From assembly GCA_017546145.1 (NCBI GenBank), contig JAFYXN010000021.1:60015-124014 (forward strand): DNA of 64,000 nucleotides, written 5' to 3'. The notes under the pieces are model-generated. The model was not told the DNA's origin. It saw nothing but the letters and a program-made list of their open reading frames with translations, and did no database searches. Origin of the DNA: Clostridia bacterium (lineage in GTDB: Bacteria; Bacillota; Clostridia; Monoglobales; Monoglobaceae). The position numbers and the translations under genes are program-made. This document shows positions 18,250 through 27,335 of the stretch, in pieces; position 1 is the first letter of the stretch, and each line of letters opens with the position of its first letter.

Positions 18250-19193
18250 AAGGATTTTTTGAAAAAGACTCAGTTTTAAAACTAATTTCCTTTGTTGTAG
18301 CTGTGCTTCTCTGGTTCTATATTATAGCGGTTGTTGACCCGTCGGTGGATATTACCGTAAAGGATATTCCTGTCAGGTTTACCAACCAGAATTTGCTTGC
18401 CGAGCGTGGTCTTTGCCTTGTGAACGAGTCAAAAACCACAGTTGAACTTAAAATCAGAGGAAGCAGAAAAAAGATTGCGAATATTGAGAGCAAAAACATC
18501 TATGCTAATGCTGATTTGTCCAATATTACAAAAACAGGCACATTTTCAATACCGATTGCGATTTCAATACCGTATGAGTATGATGAAATCGTAAGCAAAA
18601 AACCCTATAATGCCAGTGTTGTTATAGACAGGATTGTTACAGCAAGCAAGGACGTAAAGCTTATTACAACAGGAAGTGTAGCAAACGGATATATTGCAGG
18701 CGAAGTAGCCAGCGAGATAAAAAAAGTAAGTCTTAAAGGTGCACAAAGTCTGATTGACCGCATAAGCTATGTCGCTGCAGAAATAAATTATGATGACAGA
18801 GCCGCAGCAATAAGTGATACGGTTGATTTATTCTTCCTTGATGCTGACGGAAGACGCATAAATACAAACAACTTTATATACGAAATGGTTACTATGGACA
18901 CCGAAACAATAGATGTTTTTTGTCCTGTTATGAAGCTTAAAACCGTTCCTGTAAATGTAGCTACACATTCTGCCAATGATGTAAAAGACTACAAAATATC
19001 AGTTCAGCCTTCAAATGTAACAATATATGCTGAAAACGAAATCCTTGATACAGTTGACGAAATTTTTACCGAAAAAATAAATCTGGATGAAATTACCGAG
19101 GCAAATGCAACAGCAAAGCTGATTCTTCCGGAGGGAGTTTCACTTCGTGATGGTATAACTGAGGTCAATATTAAAGCTGAAAAAAGAAACTGA
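18246..19193 (+). CDS. cdaR: CdaA regulator, YbbR-domain protein
   Basis: 315 aa, GTG start overlapping the cdaA stop. One N-terminal transmembrane helix (about residues 12-30) is followed by extracellular YbbR repeats with the typical KDIPVRF and KVSLKGAQSLIDRI pattern; YbbR domains are known to modulate CdaA activity from outside the membrane. The 4-base overlap implies translational coupling. Confidence 0.9.
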   Translation: MKGFFEKDSVLKLISFVVAVLLWFYIIAVVDPSVDITVKDIPVRFTNQNLLAERGLCLVNESKTTVELKIRGSRKKIANIESKNIYANADLSNITKTGTFSIPIAISIPYEYDEIVSKKPYNASVVIDRIVTASKDVKLITTGSVANGYIAGEVASEIKKVSLKGAQSLIDRISYVAAEINYDDRAAAISDTVDLFFLDADGRRINTNNFIYEMVTMDTETIDVFCPVMKLKTVPVNVATHSANDVKDYKISVQPSNVTIYAENEILDTVDEIFTEKINLDEITEANATAKLILPEGVSLRDGITEVNIKAEKRN

Positions 19194-19210
19194 AAGGCAG
19201 GACAGGACAA

Positions 19211-20803
19211 TTGAAAAAAATAGTTGTCAACGGCATTAAAATGCCGATTCTGCATACCGACAACGAGGTTTTTGAAAAAGCATTAAAAACTGCAAAAAAG
19301 CATGGCATTGATGCTGCTAATCCGGTTATATACAAAAAATCCCTTGATGCACGAAAAAAGAGTGAAATGCATTTTGTATATTCAGTAGTTCTTGATGCAA
19401 ACAATATTAAAGGCAGTTTGACGGGTTCTGAAATCCGATTGTTTGAAGAGCCGCTTCATTATGACTTTAATAGCTTAAGACGGCATGAAAATTTGCAAAA
19501 AACAGTTGTGGTTGTGGGTAGTGGTCCCTGTGGCTTGTTTGCAGCATATATACTTGCAGGCTGTGGAATACGTACAATTCTTTTAGAACGTGGCAGTGAT
19601 GTGGATTCCCGGCAAAAAAAGGTTGCAAGGTTTTGGCGGACAGGTATTCTTGACCCAAACACCAATATACAGTTTGGTGAAGGCGGAGCCGGCACATTTT
19701 CTGACGGCAAGCTCAATACCAGAATCGGAAGTCCATTGCAGAGCTTTGTCCTTAAGACTTTTGTGGATTGCGGAGCGCCTGAAGAAATTTTGTATCAGGC
19801 AAAACCTCATATTGGAACTGATTTGTTGCGTGGATGTGTAAAAAACCTCAGAGAGCGTATTAAAAATCTTGGCGGAGAAGTTCTTTTTGATACATGTCTT
19901 ACAGATTTAATTATAAAAGACAACAAGGTTTGTGGAGCACAGTTAAACGGCTCTGCATATATTGAATGTGATGCACTGATTTTAGCTCCCGGTCACAGTA
20001 GCCGTGATACTTACGAAATGCTTGCAAAACGAGGTGTTCTGATAGAACAAAAACCATTTGCTGCGGGGGTAAGAATAGAACACAGCCGCGAGTTTATAAA
20101 CAATGTGCAATATGGCAATTTAAAAGAGGTCAGATATTTGCCCACTGCAGATTACAGGCTGGCATACAATGGAGATTTGCGCAGCTGCTACTCGTTTTGT
20201 ATGTGTCCGGGCGGAACTGTTGTAAATGCATCGTCAGAAGGTGGTTGCCTTTGTGTTAACGGAATGAGTGAGCACAGCCGAATGGCAGATAATTCAAACA
20301 GTGCATTGGTTGTAAATGTAAAGCCTGAGGATTTTGGTGGTGATTCGCCGCTTGCCGGCGTTGAATTTCAGCGCAGGTATGAGGGTCTTGCATACAGCTT
20401 GTTAAAAGGAAAGGGTCCTGTGCAGCTGGCAAAGGATTTTGTGAAAAACCGTATTTCCGACAGCTTTGACGGCGTAAAGCCTTCGTTTACAGGGGAAACA
20501 GGGTTTGCTGATTTAAGAGAGGCATTGCCCCAATTTATATCAAATACCCTCTGTGAAGGACTTTTGGATTTTGAAAGAAAGATAAAAGGCTTTACCGAAG
20601 GCGGAGCAGTTCTTACAGGCGTTGAAATGCGAACATCTGCACCGCTAAGAATAAAACGAAACGAAAACTTTGAGAGTGTAAGTCACCGCGGTCTGTTCCC
20701 TGCTGGAGAGGGAGCAGGGTACGCAGGAGGAATCATGAGTGCCGCTGTTGACGGGATCCGTGTGGCTGACAGCATTCTCAATATGTGGCAAATGAAAAAT
20801 TAA
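19211..20803 (+). CDS. NAD(P)/FAD-dependent oxidoreductase family protein (COG2509-like)
   Basis: 530 aa, TTG start 19211. An N-terminal segment of about 95 residues precedes the FAD-binding motif VVVGSGPCGLFAAYILAG near residue 98, followed by ERGSDVDSR and FGEGGAGTFSDGKLNTR, both typical of this family of predicted dehydrogenases. GLFPAGEGAGYAGGIMSAAVDG near the C-terminus is the second flavin-contact motif. The substrate is not known for the family. It lies 17 bases after cdaR and 25 before ychF, so is probably in the same transcript. Confidence 0.85.
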   Translation: MKKIVVNGIKMPILHTDNEVFEKALKTAKKHGIDAANPVIYKKSLDARKKSEMHFVYSVVLDANNIKGSLTGSEIRLFEEPLHYDFNSLRRHENLQKTVVVVGSGPCGLFAAYILAGCGIRTILLERGSDVDSRQKKVARFWRTGILDPNTNIQFGEGGAGTFSDGKLNTRIGSPLQSFVLKTFVDCGAPEEILYQAKPHIGTDLLRGCVKNLRERIKNLGGEVLFDTCLTDLIIKDNKVCGAQLNGSAYIECDALILAPGHSSRDTYEMLAKRGVLIEQKPFAAGVRIEHSREFINNVQYGNLKEVRYLPTADYRLAYNGDLRSCYSFCMCPGGTVVNASSEGGCLCVNGMSEHSRMADNSNSALVVNVKPEDFGGDSPLAGVEFQRRYEGLAYSLLKGKGPVQLAKDFVKNRISDSFDGVKPSFTGETGFADLREALPQFISNTLCEGLLDFERKIKGFTEGGAVLTGVEMRTSAPLRIKRNENFESVSHRGLFPAGEGAGYAGGIMSAAVDGIRVADSILNMWQMKN

Positions 20804-20828
20804 ATTAAGAAAGGTTTATGATGATAAT

Positions 20829-21926
20829 ATGAAACTTGGAATCTTGGGATTGCCTAACGTAGGAAAGAGTACACTTTTTAATGCTATAACACAGGCAGGG
20901 GCAGAATCGGCAAACTATCCTTTTTGCACGATTGAACCCAATGTGGGAACTGTTGCAGTCCCTGATGAAAGACTGGATAGGCTTGCAGAAATGTACGACC
21001 CCGATAAGGTAACTCCGGCAGTTATAGAATTTGTTGATATTGCAGGACTGGTAAAGGGTGCAAGCAAGGGTGAGGGACTGGGAAATAAGTTTCTTTCAAA
21101 TATACGCGAGGTTGATGCGCTTGTCCATGTGGTAAGAGCTTTTGAGGATACCAACATTGTCCACGTTGAAGGCAGCGTTGACCCTATCCGCGATATTGAA
21201 ACAATCAACTTTGAGCTGATATTTTCAGACCTTGAAATCATTGCAAGACGAATTGACCGCCTGAAAAAACAGCTTAAGGGCGGTGACAAAAAATATCAGA
21301 TAGAGATTGACTTCCTTGAAGGCTTGTGCGCTCAGCTTGAAAAGGGAATAAGTGCCAGAGCACTTGAGTTTACGGACGATGAAAAGGAAATGCTGAAAGA
21401 GGTTTCACTTCTCAGCTTAAAGCCTGTTATATATGCTGCAAATGTTGCAGAGGACGATTACTCAAAGCCAATGGAAGAGAACGTGTATGTTCAAAAGATT
21501 GCAGAATTTGCTGCAACCGAAAAGTCTGAGGTTATGGTGGTTTCTGCACGTATTGAAGAGGAAATTGCAGAACTTGACAAGGACGAGAAGATAATGTTTC
21601 TTGAAGAGCTTGGAACATCAGAATCAGGTCTTGACAAGTTGATAAAGGCAAGCTATAAGCTGCTTGGACTTATCAGCTATCTGACAGCAGGTAAGCCCGA
21701 AGTCAGAGCGTGGACAATTACCAAGGGCACAAAAGCACCTCAGGCAGCAGGAAAGATACATACCGACTTTGAGCGCGGCTTTATCCGTGCCGAGGTGGTA
21801 GCATACAAGGACCTTATGGAAAACGGCAGTATGAATGCCGCAAAGGAAAAGGGACTTGTACGAAGTGAAGGTAAGGAATATGTTGTTGAAGACGGGGATA
21901 TAATTCTTTTCAGATTCAACGTATAA
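20829..21926 (+). CDS. ychF: Redox-regulated P-loop ATPase YchF
   Basis: 365 aa, the usual YchF/Ola1 length. GLPNVGKSTLFNAIT (P-loop, residue 6 onward), an Obg-like G-domain with DIAGLVKGASKGEGLGNKF, and a C-terminal TGS domain ending IILFRFNV. These Obg-family members prefer ATP and bind ribosomes, with a role in translation and stress response. Confidence 0.95.
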   Translation: MKLGILGLPNVGKSTLFNAITQAGAESANYPFCTIEPNVGTVAVPDERLDRLAEMYDPDKVTPAVIEFVDIAGLVKGASKGEGLGNKFLSNIREVDALVHVVRAFEDTNIVHVEGSVDPIRDIETINFELIFSDLEIIARRIDRLKKQLKGGDKKYQIEIDFLEGLCAQLEKGISARALEFTDDEKEMLKEVSLLSLKPVIYAANVAEDDYSKPMEENVYVQKIAEFAATEKSEVMVVSARIEEEIAELDKDEKIMFLEELGTSESGLDKLIKASYKLLGLISYLTAGKPEVRAWTITKGTKAPQAAGKIHTDFERGFIRAEVVAYKDLMENGSMNAAKEKGLVRSEGKEYVVEDGDIILFRFNV

Positions 21927-21986
21927 ATCTGTCAGTCCGCGGCAGAAATTAAGTATATTTTGCGGGCAGAATGGAGATATTTATTT

Positions 21987-22259
21987 ATGAAATTTATAGA
22001 AAATCTTAAAAAGGCTGCAGAAAATACAGTTAATACCGTTGCAAAAAAAACCGGTGAGCTTGTTGAGGATTCAAAGACAAAATATTCGATTTTTGATCTT
22101 AATAATGAGATTGAAAAAACTTATACAGAAATCGGCAAGGAAATCTACGCAGGCTATAAGGAAGACCGGAATGTTGCAGATTTTATTGAGGAAAAGTGTC
22201 AGGCAATTGATAAGCTTAATGCTGATATTGATGCGCTGAAACAAAAGTTGGAGGATTAA
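21987..22259 (+). CDS. Small helical protein of unknown function
   Basis: 90 aa. Start ATG 21987 is preferred over an upstream TTG (21960), with GGAG 11 bases before it. The protein is charged and almost wholly helical: an amphipathic N-terminus, a middle YSIFDLNNEIEKTYTEIGKE resembling the small YvrJ/zinc-ribbon-free helical proteins of clostridia, and a C-terminal coiled coil. No catalytic motif is seen. It is embedded in the housekeeping run between ychF and cmk. Confidence 0.75.
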   Translation: MKFIENLKKAAENTVNTVAKKTGELVEDSKTKYSIFDLNNEIEKTYTEIGKEIYAGYKEDRNVADFIEEKCQAIDKLNADIDALKQKLED

Positions 22260-22291
22260 TTTCTTCCCAAATAATAAAGGAGTTTTATACT

Positions 22292-22969
22292 ATGTCTACT
22301 TTTAAAATTGCGATAGACGGCCCTGCCGGAGCGGGAAAAAGCACGATTGCTAAAAGTGCGGCAAAAGAGCTTGGCTTTGTATATATTGACACGGGTGCAA
22401 TGTACCGTGCAATTGGTCTTGCTGCAATCCGCGCAGGAGTTGACCCGGATAAGGATATTCAGGCAGTTGAAAAACTGCTTCCGGATATAAAAGTCGATAT
22501 TTCTCATTCAAAATCCGGTCAGCTGGTGTTTTTGAACGGCGAAGACGTTTCAACAGAAATCCGACTTCCTGATGTGTCTGTTGCAGCATCGGATGTATCA
22601 AGGATTCCTGCTGTTCGCAGCAAGCTTCTTGACCTTCAGCGCAGTATTGCTGAAAAGACAGATGTTATCATGGACGGAAGGGATATTGGAACAGTTGTTC
22701 TTCCTGATGCCCAGCTGAAGATTTTTCTTACAGCATCTGTTGAGGAACGCGCGATGAGACGTTACCGTGAACTGTGTGAAAAGGGTATCGAATGCAATTT
22801 TGATGAAGTAAAAAAGGATATGGCGTACAGAGACAAAAACGATTCAGAACGTGATATTGCTCCGCTAAAACCGGCAGATGACTCGATAATTGTTGACACT
22901 ACCGGCAAGACTTTGGAGGAGTCTGTTGATATGCTTTTGAATATAATGAAGGAAAGAAGAGAAGTATAA
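22292..22969 (+). CDS. cmk: Cytidylate kinase
   Basis: 225 aa, start ATG 22292 behind AAAGGAG. P-loop GPAGAGKSTIAK at residues 10-21, then DTGAMYRA, the MDGRDIGTVVLPDA core and the RYRELCEKG lid segment. It phosphorylates CMP and dCMP with ATP. Its stop codon overlaps the plsC start by one base (TAATG), and the cmk-plsC-ispH/S1 order is common in Clostridia. Confidence 0.96.
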   Translation: MSTFKIAIDGPAGAGKSTIAKSAAKELGFVYIDTGAMYRAIGLAAIRAGVDPDKDIQAVEKLLPDIKVDISHSKSGQLVFLNGEDVSTEIRLPDVSVAASDVSRIPAVRSKLLDLQRSIAEKTDVIMDGRDIGTVVLPDAQLKIFLTASVEERAMRRYRELCEKGIECNFDEVKKDMAYRDKNDSERDIAPLKPADDSIIVDTTGKTLEESVDMLLNIMKERREV

Positions 22970-23568
22970 TGGCAAATTTTGTTTTGTGTGTTGTAAGAGC
23001 AATTTACAAATTGCTCTTCGGCAAAATTGAAATTTCGGGAACAGAAAAAATCCCAAGCGACAGAAACTTTCTTGTTACACCCAACCATTTAAGCAACTTT
23101 GACCCTCCGCTTATTGCGGCATTTTTGCCGCTTGAAATGGCATATATGGCTAAAGCGTCGCTTTTTAAGGTGCCGGTTGTCAATTGGGTGATTAAAGCGT
23201 TCAAAGCGTTTCCGGTAAAGCACGGCGGCGATATTGCTGCAATAAAAACTGCCATCAGCATACTTAAAGATAACCGCAATCTTGTAATATTTCCGGAAGG
23301 AAAAAGGGTAAGAACCAGCGGCACGTTAGGCGAGGGTAAGCATGGAGCGGCAATGATTGCTGCAAAAGCCGGTGTAGGTATTCTTCCTGTGGGAATTGAA
23401 ACAACATATAAGCTAAGACGTGGTGTGAAAATTAAAATCGGTGATTACATAGACCTTTCAGAGTACAGCGGCAAAAGACTTTCGGCAGCGGACCTTCAAA
23501 ATATTACAGATAAGGTTATTATGCCAAGCATTGCCGGATTGGCAGGAGCAAAAACGTATGGAAATTAA
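22969..23568 (+). CDS. plsC: 1-acyl-glycerol-3-phosphate acyltransferase
   Basis: 199 aa. The HX4D motif is PNHLSNFDP near residue 42, followed by FPEGKR (glycerol-phosphate binding) near 110 and GILPVGIE. It adds the second acyl chain to lysophosphatidate, making phosphatidate at the membrane face. Its last 11 bases overlap the start of the ispH-S1 gene. Confidence 0.92.
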   Translation: MANFVLCVVRAIYKLLFGKIEISGTEKIPSDRNFLVTPNHLSNFDPPLIAAFLPLEMAYMAKASLFKVPVVNWVIKAFKAFPVKHGGDIAAIKTAISILKDNRNLVIFPEGKRVRTSGTLGEGKHGAAMIAAKAGVGILPVGIETTYKLRRGVKIKIGDYIDLSEYSGKRLSAADLQNITDKVIMPSIAGLAGAKTYGN

Positions 23569-25837
23569 AATTGCCGAAAAGGCGGGCTTTTGTTTCGGTG
23601 TTGACAGAGCAGTGAAAATTGCATACGAAACTGCACAAAGCTGCAAAAACAGTATTTATACCTATGGTATGCTTATCCATAATCACGATGTTACAAGCGA
23701 ACTTGAAACTTTGGGTGTGAAGTGTGCAGAGAGTATTTCGGATATACCTGATGGCAGTGTTGTTATCATTCGTGCCCATGGCATATCCGAGGCTGAATAT
23801 TTAAAGCTTGAAGAAAAAAATACCGAAATAATAGATGCTACATGTCCGTTTGTTAAGCGAATCCACAAAATAGTGAAGGAAGAACATGAAAAAGGCAGGC
23901 AAATTGTCATTGCAGGCGATGAAAATCATCCCGAAGTAAAGGGAATAGACGGCTGGTGCAAAAATTCAGCATTAATTGCAAAAAACGCACAGGAGTGCGA
24001 AAAATTTCTTCATTTGAAGCCTGAAACACCGGTAAGTATAGTGGCTCAGACAACGTTAAGACATGAAAATGCAAAAAAAATTGAAGAAATTTTAAAAAAG
24101 TATTTTACAAATGTAAATTTTTTTGATACAATATGTAGTGCGACAGAAGAAAGGCAGAAAGCGGCAGAAAAGCTTGCAAAGGAAAGTGACCTTATTCTGG
24201 TGCTTGGCGGCAGTAACAGCTCCAACACCGAAAAGCTTTTTGAGATATGCCGTGAACACTGCAAAGACAGCTATAAGATTGAAAACAGCAAAGAATTAGA
24301 TGGGCTTGCCCATTTATTTAAAAAAAATATAAAAAAAGTAGGCATTACCGCCGGAGCATCCACTCCGGATAAGGTAATCAAGGAGGCAAAATTAACCATG
24401 GCGGAAATCACAAATGAAATGAACTTTGCAGAGGCGCTTGAAGAAACTTTAAAGCCCTTAACAACAGGAGATATTGTTAAAGGTGTAGTTATCGGAATCA
24501 CCCCTACAGAGGTACAGGTGGACATTGACGGCAAGTACGACGGCGTTATTCCTTTTGCGGAAATGACAAATGATTCATCAGCAAATCTTGCAGATCTTGT
24601 TAAGGTTGGCGATGAAGTGGATGTGTTTGTTGTTCACGTTTCGGACAGAGACGGCGTTGTTACACTCTCAAAAAAGAAAATTGATGCAGAAAAGGGACTT
24701 CAGGAGCTTCGCGCAGATTTCGAAAACAAAACTGTTTTAAACGGTAGAATTGTTGAAATTGTAAGAGGCGGTATCGTTACAATTGCAAAGGGTATCAGAG
24801 TATTTATTCCTGCATCAGAAGCAGCAGAACGCTTCGTTGAAGATTTGGGTGCACTCTTAAACACAGAGGCTTCTTTCAGAATTATCAAGATGGATCAGGA
24901 CAGAAGAGGTCGTCTGAGAGTTGTTGGCTCAATCAAGTCTGTTGCAAGAGAGATTAGCCAGCAGAAGGCAGAAGAATTCTGGGCAGCTGCAGAAGTTAAC
25001 AAGCAGTATACAGGAACAGTTAAATCGTTAACTGCATTTGGTGCGTTTGTTGACCTTGGCGGTGTTGACGGTCTTATTCACATTTCAGAGCTTTCTGATG
25101 ACCACATCAAGCATCCGTCTGAAGTGGTTAAGGTTGGCGACTCTATTGATGTATATATTAAGGACATGAACAAAGAAACCGGAAAGATTTCACTTGTTAA
25201 AGAGCTTGAAGAAGTTAAAAAGGCACGCGAGGCTGCTTTCTGGAGCGCTTTGGAAGTTGGTAAGACATATACCGGTAAGGTTAAGTCTCTTACAACATTC
25301 GGTGTATTTGTTGACATCGGCGGCGTTGACGGTCTTGTTCACATTTCTGAGCTTTCATGGAACAGAATCAAGCATCCGTCTGAGGTTGTTAAGGTAGGCG
25401 ACGAAATTGAAGTTTATATCAAGGACATTAACCTTGATACAAAGAAGATTTCTCTTGGTCACAAGAAGGAAGAAGACAGCCCTTGGTATCAGGCAACAAA
25501 GGACATTAAGGTTGGCGACACAATCAAGTGCAAGATTGTTCGTATACTTCCCTTTGGTGCATTTGCAGAGGTTGCTCCTTTTGTTGACGGTCTTATTCAT
25601 ATTTCTCAGATTGCAAACACCAGAATTGACAAGCCTTCTGATGTTTTAAACATTGGTGATGAGGTTGAAGTTCAGATTGTTGAAATCAACAACGAGACAA
25701 AGCAGATTGGACTTTCGAGAAAGGTTCTTCTCCCTGACTATGTTGCAGAGGAAGAAAAAGCTGAAGAAGAGGTAGTGGATGAATCTTATACAGAAGAGGG
25801 TTCATTTACACTTGGCGACATTCTTGATGCTGAATAA
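23558..25837 (+). CDS. ispH: Fused HMBPP reductase (IspH) and ribosomal protein S1
   Basis: 759 aa from ATG 23558, with AGGAG 10 bases upstream inside plsC. Residues 1-280 are IspH: the three iron-sulfur cysteines are C12 (CFGV), C96 (ATCPFV) and C193 (TICSAT), and RAHG and QTT motifs are present. It converts HMBPP to IPP/DMAPP, the last MEP-pathway step. Residues from about 300 onward hold five S1/OB repeats, starting near 303, 393, 483, 567 and 655; repeats 3 and 4 are nearly identical (GVDGLIHISELS against GVDGLVHISELS). The C-terminus is acidic. The fusion is known in Clostridia; how the parts cooperate is unclear. Confidence 0.95.
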   Translation: MEIKIAEKAGFCFGVDRAVKIAYETAQSCKNSIYTYGMLIHNHDVTSELETLGVKCAESISDIPDGSVVIIRAHGISEAEYLKLEEKNTEIIDATCPFVKRIHKIVKEEHEKGRQIVIAGDENHPEVKGIDGWCKNSALIAKNAQECEKFLHLKPETPVSIVAQTTLRHENAKKIEEILKKYFTNVNFFDTICSATEERQKAAEKLAKESDLILVLGGSNSSNTEKLFEICREHCKDSYKIENSKELDGLAHLFKKNIKKVGITAGASTPDKVIKEAKLTMAEITNEMNFAEALEETLKPLTTGDIVKGVVIGITPTEVQVDIDGKYDGVIPFAEMTNDSSANLADLVKVGDEVDVFVVHVSDRDGVVTLSKKKIDAEKGLQELRADFENKTVLNGRIVEIVRGGIVTIAKGIRVFIPASEAAERFVEDLGALLNTEASFRIIKMDQDRRGRLRVVGSIKSVAREISQQKAEEFWAAAEVNKQYTGTVKSLTAFGAFVDLGGVDGLIHISELSDDHIKHPSEVVKVGDSIDVYIKDMNKETGKISLVKELEEVKKAREAAFWSALEVGKTYTGKVKSLTTFGVFVDIGGVDGLVHISELSWNRIKHPSEVVKVGDEIEVYIKDINLDTKKISLGHKKEEDSPWYQATKDIKVGDTIKCKIVRILPFGAFAEVAPFVDGLIHISQIANTRIDKPSDVLNIGDEVEVQIVEINNETKQIGLSRKVLLPDYVAEEEKAEEEVVDESYTEEGSFTLGDILDAE

Positions 25838-25853
25838 TATGTGTTAAAGCTAT

Positions 25854-25894
25854 ACTAAGGCGGTTATCCTGAGGTTAACCGCCTTAGTTTCTTT
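25854..25894 (+). terminator. Terminator after ispH-S1
   Basis: ACTAAGGCGGTTA pairs with TAACCGCCTTAGT across a short loop, followed by TTTCTTT. It closes the proS/cdaA to ispH-S1 stretch. Confidence 0.85.
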
Positions 25895-25973
25895 GCGAAA
25901 GACTGTTGCGAAAATCTGTCTTTAAAACAGCTTTTCGAATATTCTTTTAATTTTTTGAGAGGACGGCGAAATT

Positions 25974-27335
25974 ATGAATGCAGTTGAATATAAAAAGACT
26001 CTGAAAGATAAAAAAGTATCGGTAATCGGGGTCGGGGTCAGCAATGTTCCGTTAATCAGATTTCTGCTCAGTAGCGGAGCAAAGGTGACGGCGCATGATA
26101 AAAAAACGGCAGAGCAGCTTGGTGATATATATACAGAACTTTTAGACTTAGGCGTAAACTTTGTCTTGGGTGAGGAGTATTTAAAAAATATACCTCAAGG
26201 TACAAAGTGCATATTTAAAACACCGGGACTTCGTGCGGATGTGCCCGAACTTTTGGAGGCAAGCAAAAATGGTATAGAGATTACGTCCGAGATGGAGCTG
26301 TTTTTTAAGCTTTGCCCTTGCGAAATTATTGCAGTTACAGGAAGTGACGGCAAAACAACCACTACAACACTGATTGGAGAAATGCTGAAAAAGCAGGGTT
26401 ATAACTGTTACATTGGCGGAAATATAGGCAAGCCGTTGATTGGCGAGGTTGAAAATATGAATGCATGCGACAAGGCTGTTCTGGAGCTTTCAAGCTTTCA
26501 GCTGTTCTCCATGAAGCAAAGTCCCAGGATTGCGGTTATGACCAATGTGACACCAAATCATCTTGACTGGCACACCGACTTTAGCGAGTATATTGAATCT
26601 AAGAAGAATATAATGAAGTATCAAAGCAAAGAGTGCGTGCTTGTAACAAATTCGGCAAACGATATTACAAGGGAAATTGGTCATCAAGCTGCCGGAGAAT
26701 GGCGAAACTTTTCGTCAAAAGGCGATGCTCTTGTTACTTTGAATGACGGTTTTATCTGTTATGCTGACAACAAAATTGTCAATACAGGCGACATAAAAAT
26801 TCCTGGGCTCCATAATGTTGAAAATTATATGGCTGCAATTGCTGCTGTGCGTGACTATGTTACAGATGAAACCGTGCAGTATGTCGCAAAGAATTTTGGC
26901 GGTGTTGCACACAGAATTGAATTTGTACGTGAGCTTGACGGGGTAAAATTTTATAATGATTCAATCGCAAGCAGTCCGGCAAGAACAACCGCAGGTCTTA
27001 AATCCTTTAACCAAAAGGTTATACTTATTGCAGGCGGTTATGACAAAAAAATACCTTTTGATGAATTTGGAGAAGTCGTCAACGAGAGGGTTGAAAAGCT
27101 TGTTTTAGTCGGCTCAACATCTGAAAAAATCGAAAATGCAGTTAAGAATGCAAAAAATTATGACGGAATTTCAGTATTCCGCGAAACTGAATTTAAAAAA
27201 GCAGTCGAGCGTGCCAGAGATTGTGCACAGAAGGGTGATATAGTTATCCTTTCTCCGGCATGTGCAAGCTTTGACTTATTTGGAAATTTCGAAGAACGCG
27301 GCAATACATTCAAACAAATAGTAAACGAGTTTTAA
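25974..27335 (+). CDS. murD: UDP-N-acetylmuramoylalanine-D-glutamate ligase
   Basis: 453 aa, normal length. Rossmann-like N-terminus (VIGVGVSNVPLIR), P-loop GSDGKTTTTTLIGEML near residue 122, LELSSFQL and NVTPNHLDWH central-domain motifs, and NDSIASSPARTTAGL, the MurD signature. It adds D-glutamate to UDP-MurNAc-L-Ala in the cytoplasm. It stands alone here rather than in a dcw cluster, and its stop overlaps the end of the convergent comEC gene by 4 bases. Confidence 0.95.
   Translation: MNAVEYKKTLKDKKVSVIGVGVSNVPLIRFLLSSGAKVTAHDKKTAEQLGDIYTELLDLGVNFVLGEEYLKNIPQGTKCIFKTPGLRADVPELLEASKNGIEITSEMELFFKLCPCEIIAVTGSDGKTTTTTLIGEMLKKQGYNCYIGGNIGKPLIGEVENMNACDKAVLELSSFQLFSMKQSPRIAVMTNVTPNHLDWHTDFSEYIESKKNIMKYQSKECVLVTNSANDITREIGHQAAGEWRNFSSKGDALVTLNDGFICYADNKIVNTGDIKIPGLHNVENYMAAIAAVRDYVTDETVQYVAKNFGGVAHRIEFVRELDGVKFYNDSIASSPARTTAGLKSFNQKVILIAGGYDKKIPFDEFGEVVNERVEKLVLVGSTSEKIENAVKNAKNYDGISVFRETEFKKAVERARDCAQKGDIVILSPACASFDLFGNFEERGNTFKQIVNEF

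Noticed and set aside
25008..25420. Direct DNA repeat
   Set aside because: The similarity is explained by two consecutive S1 domains of one protein.
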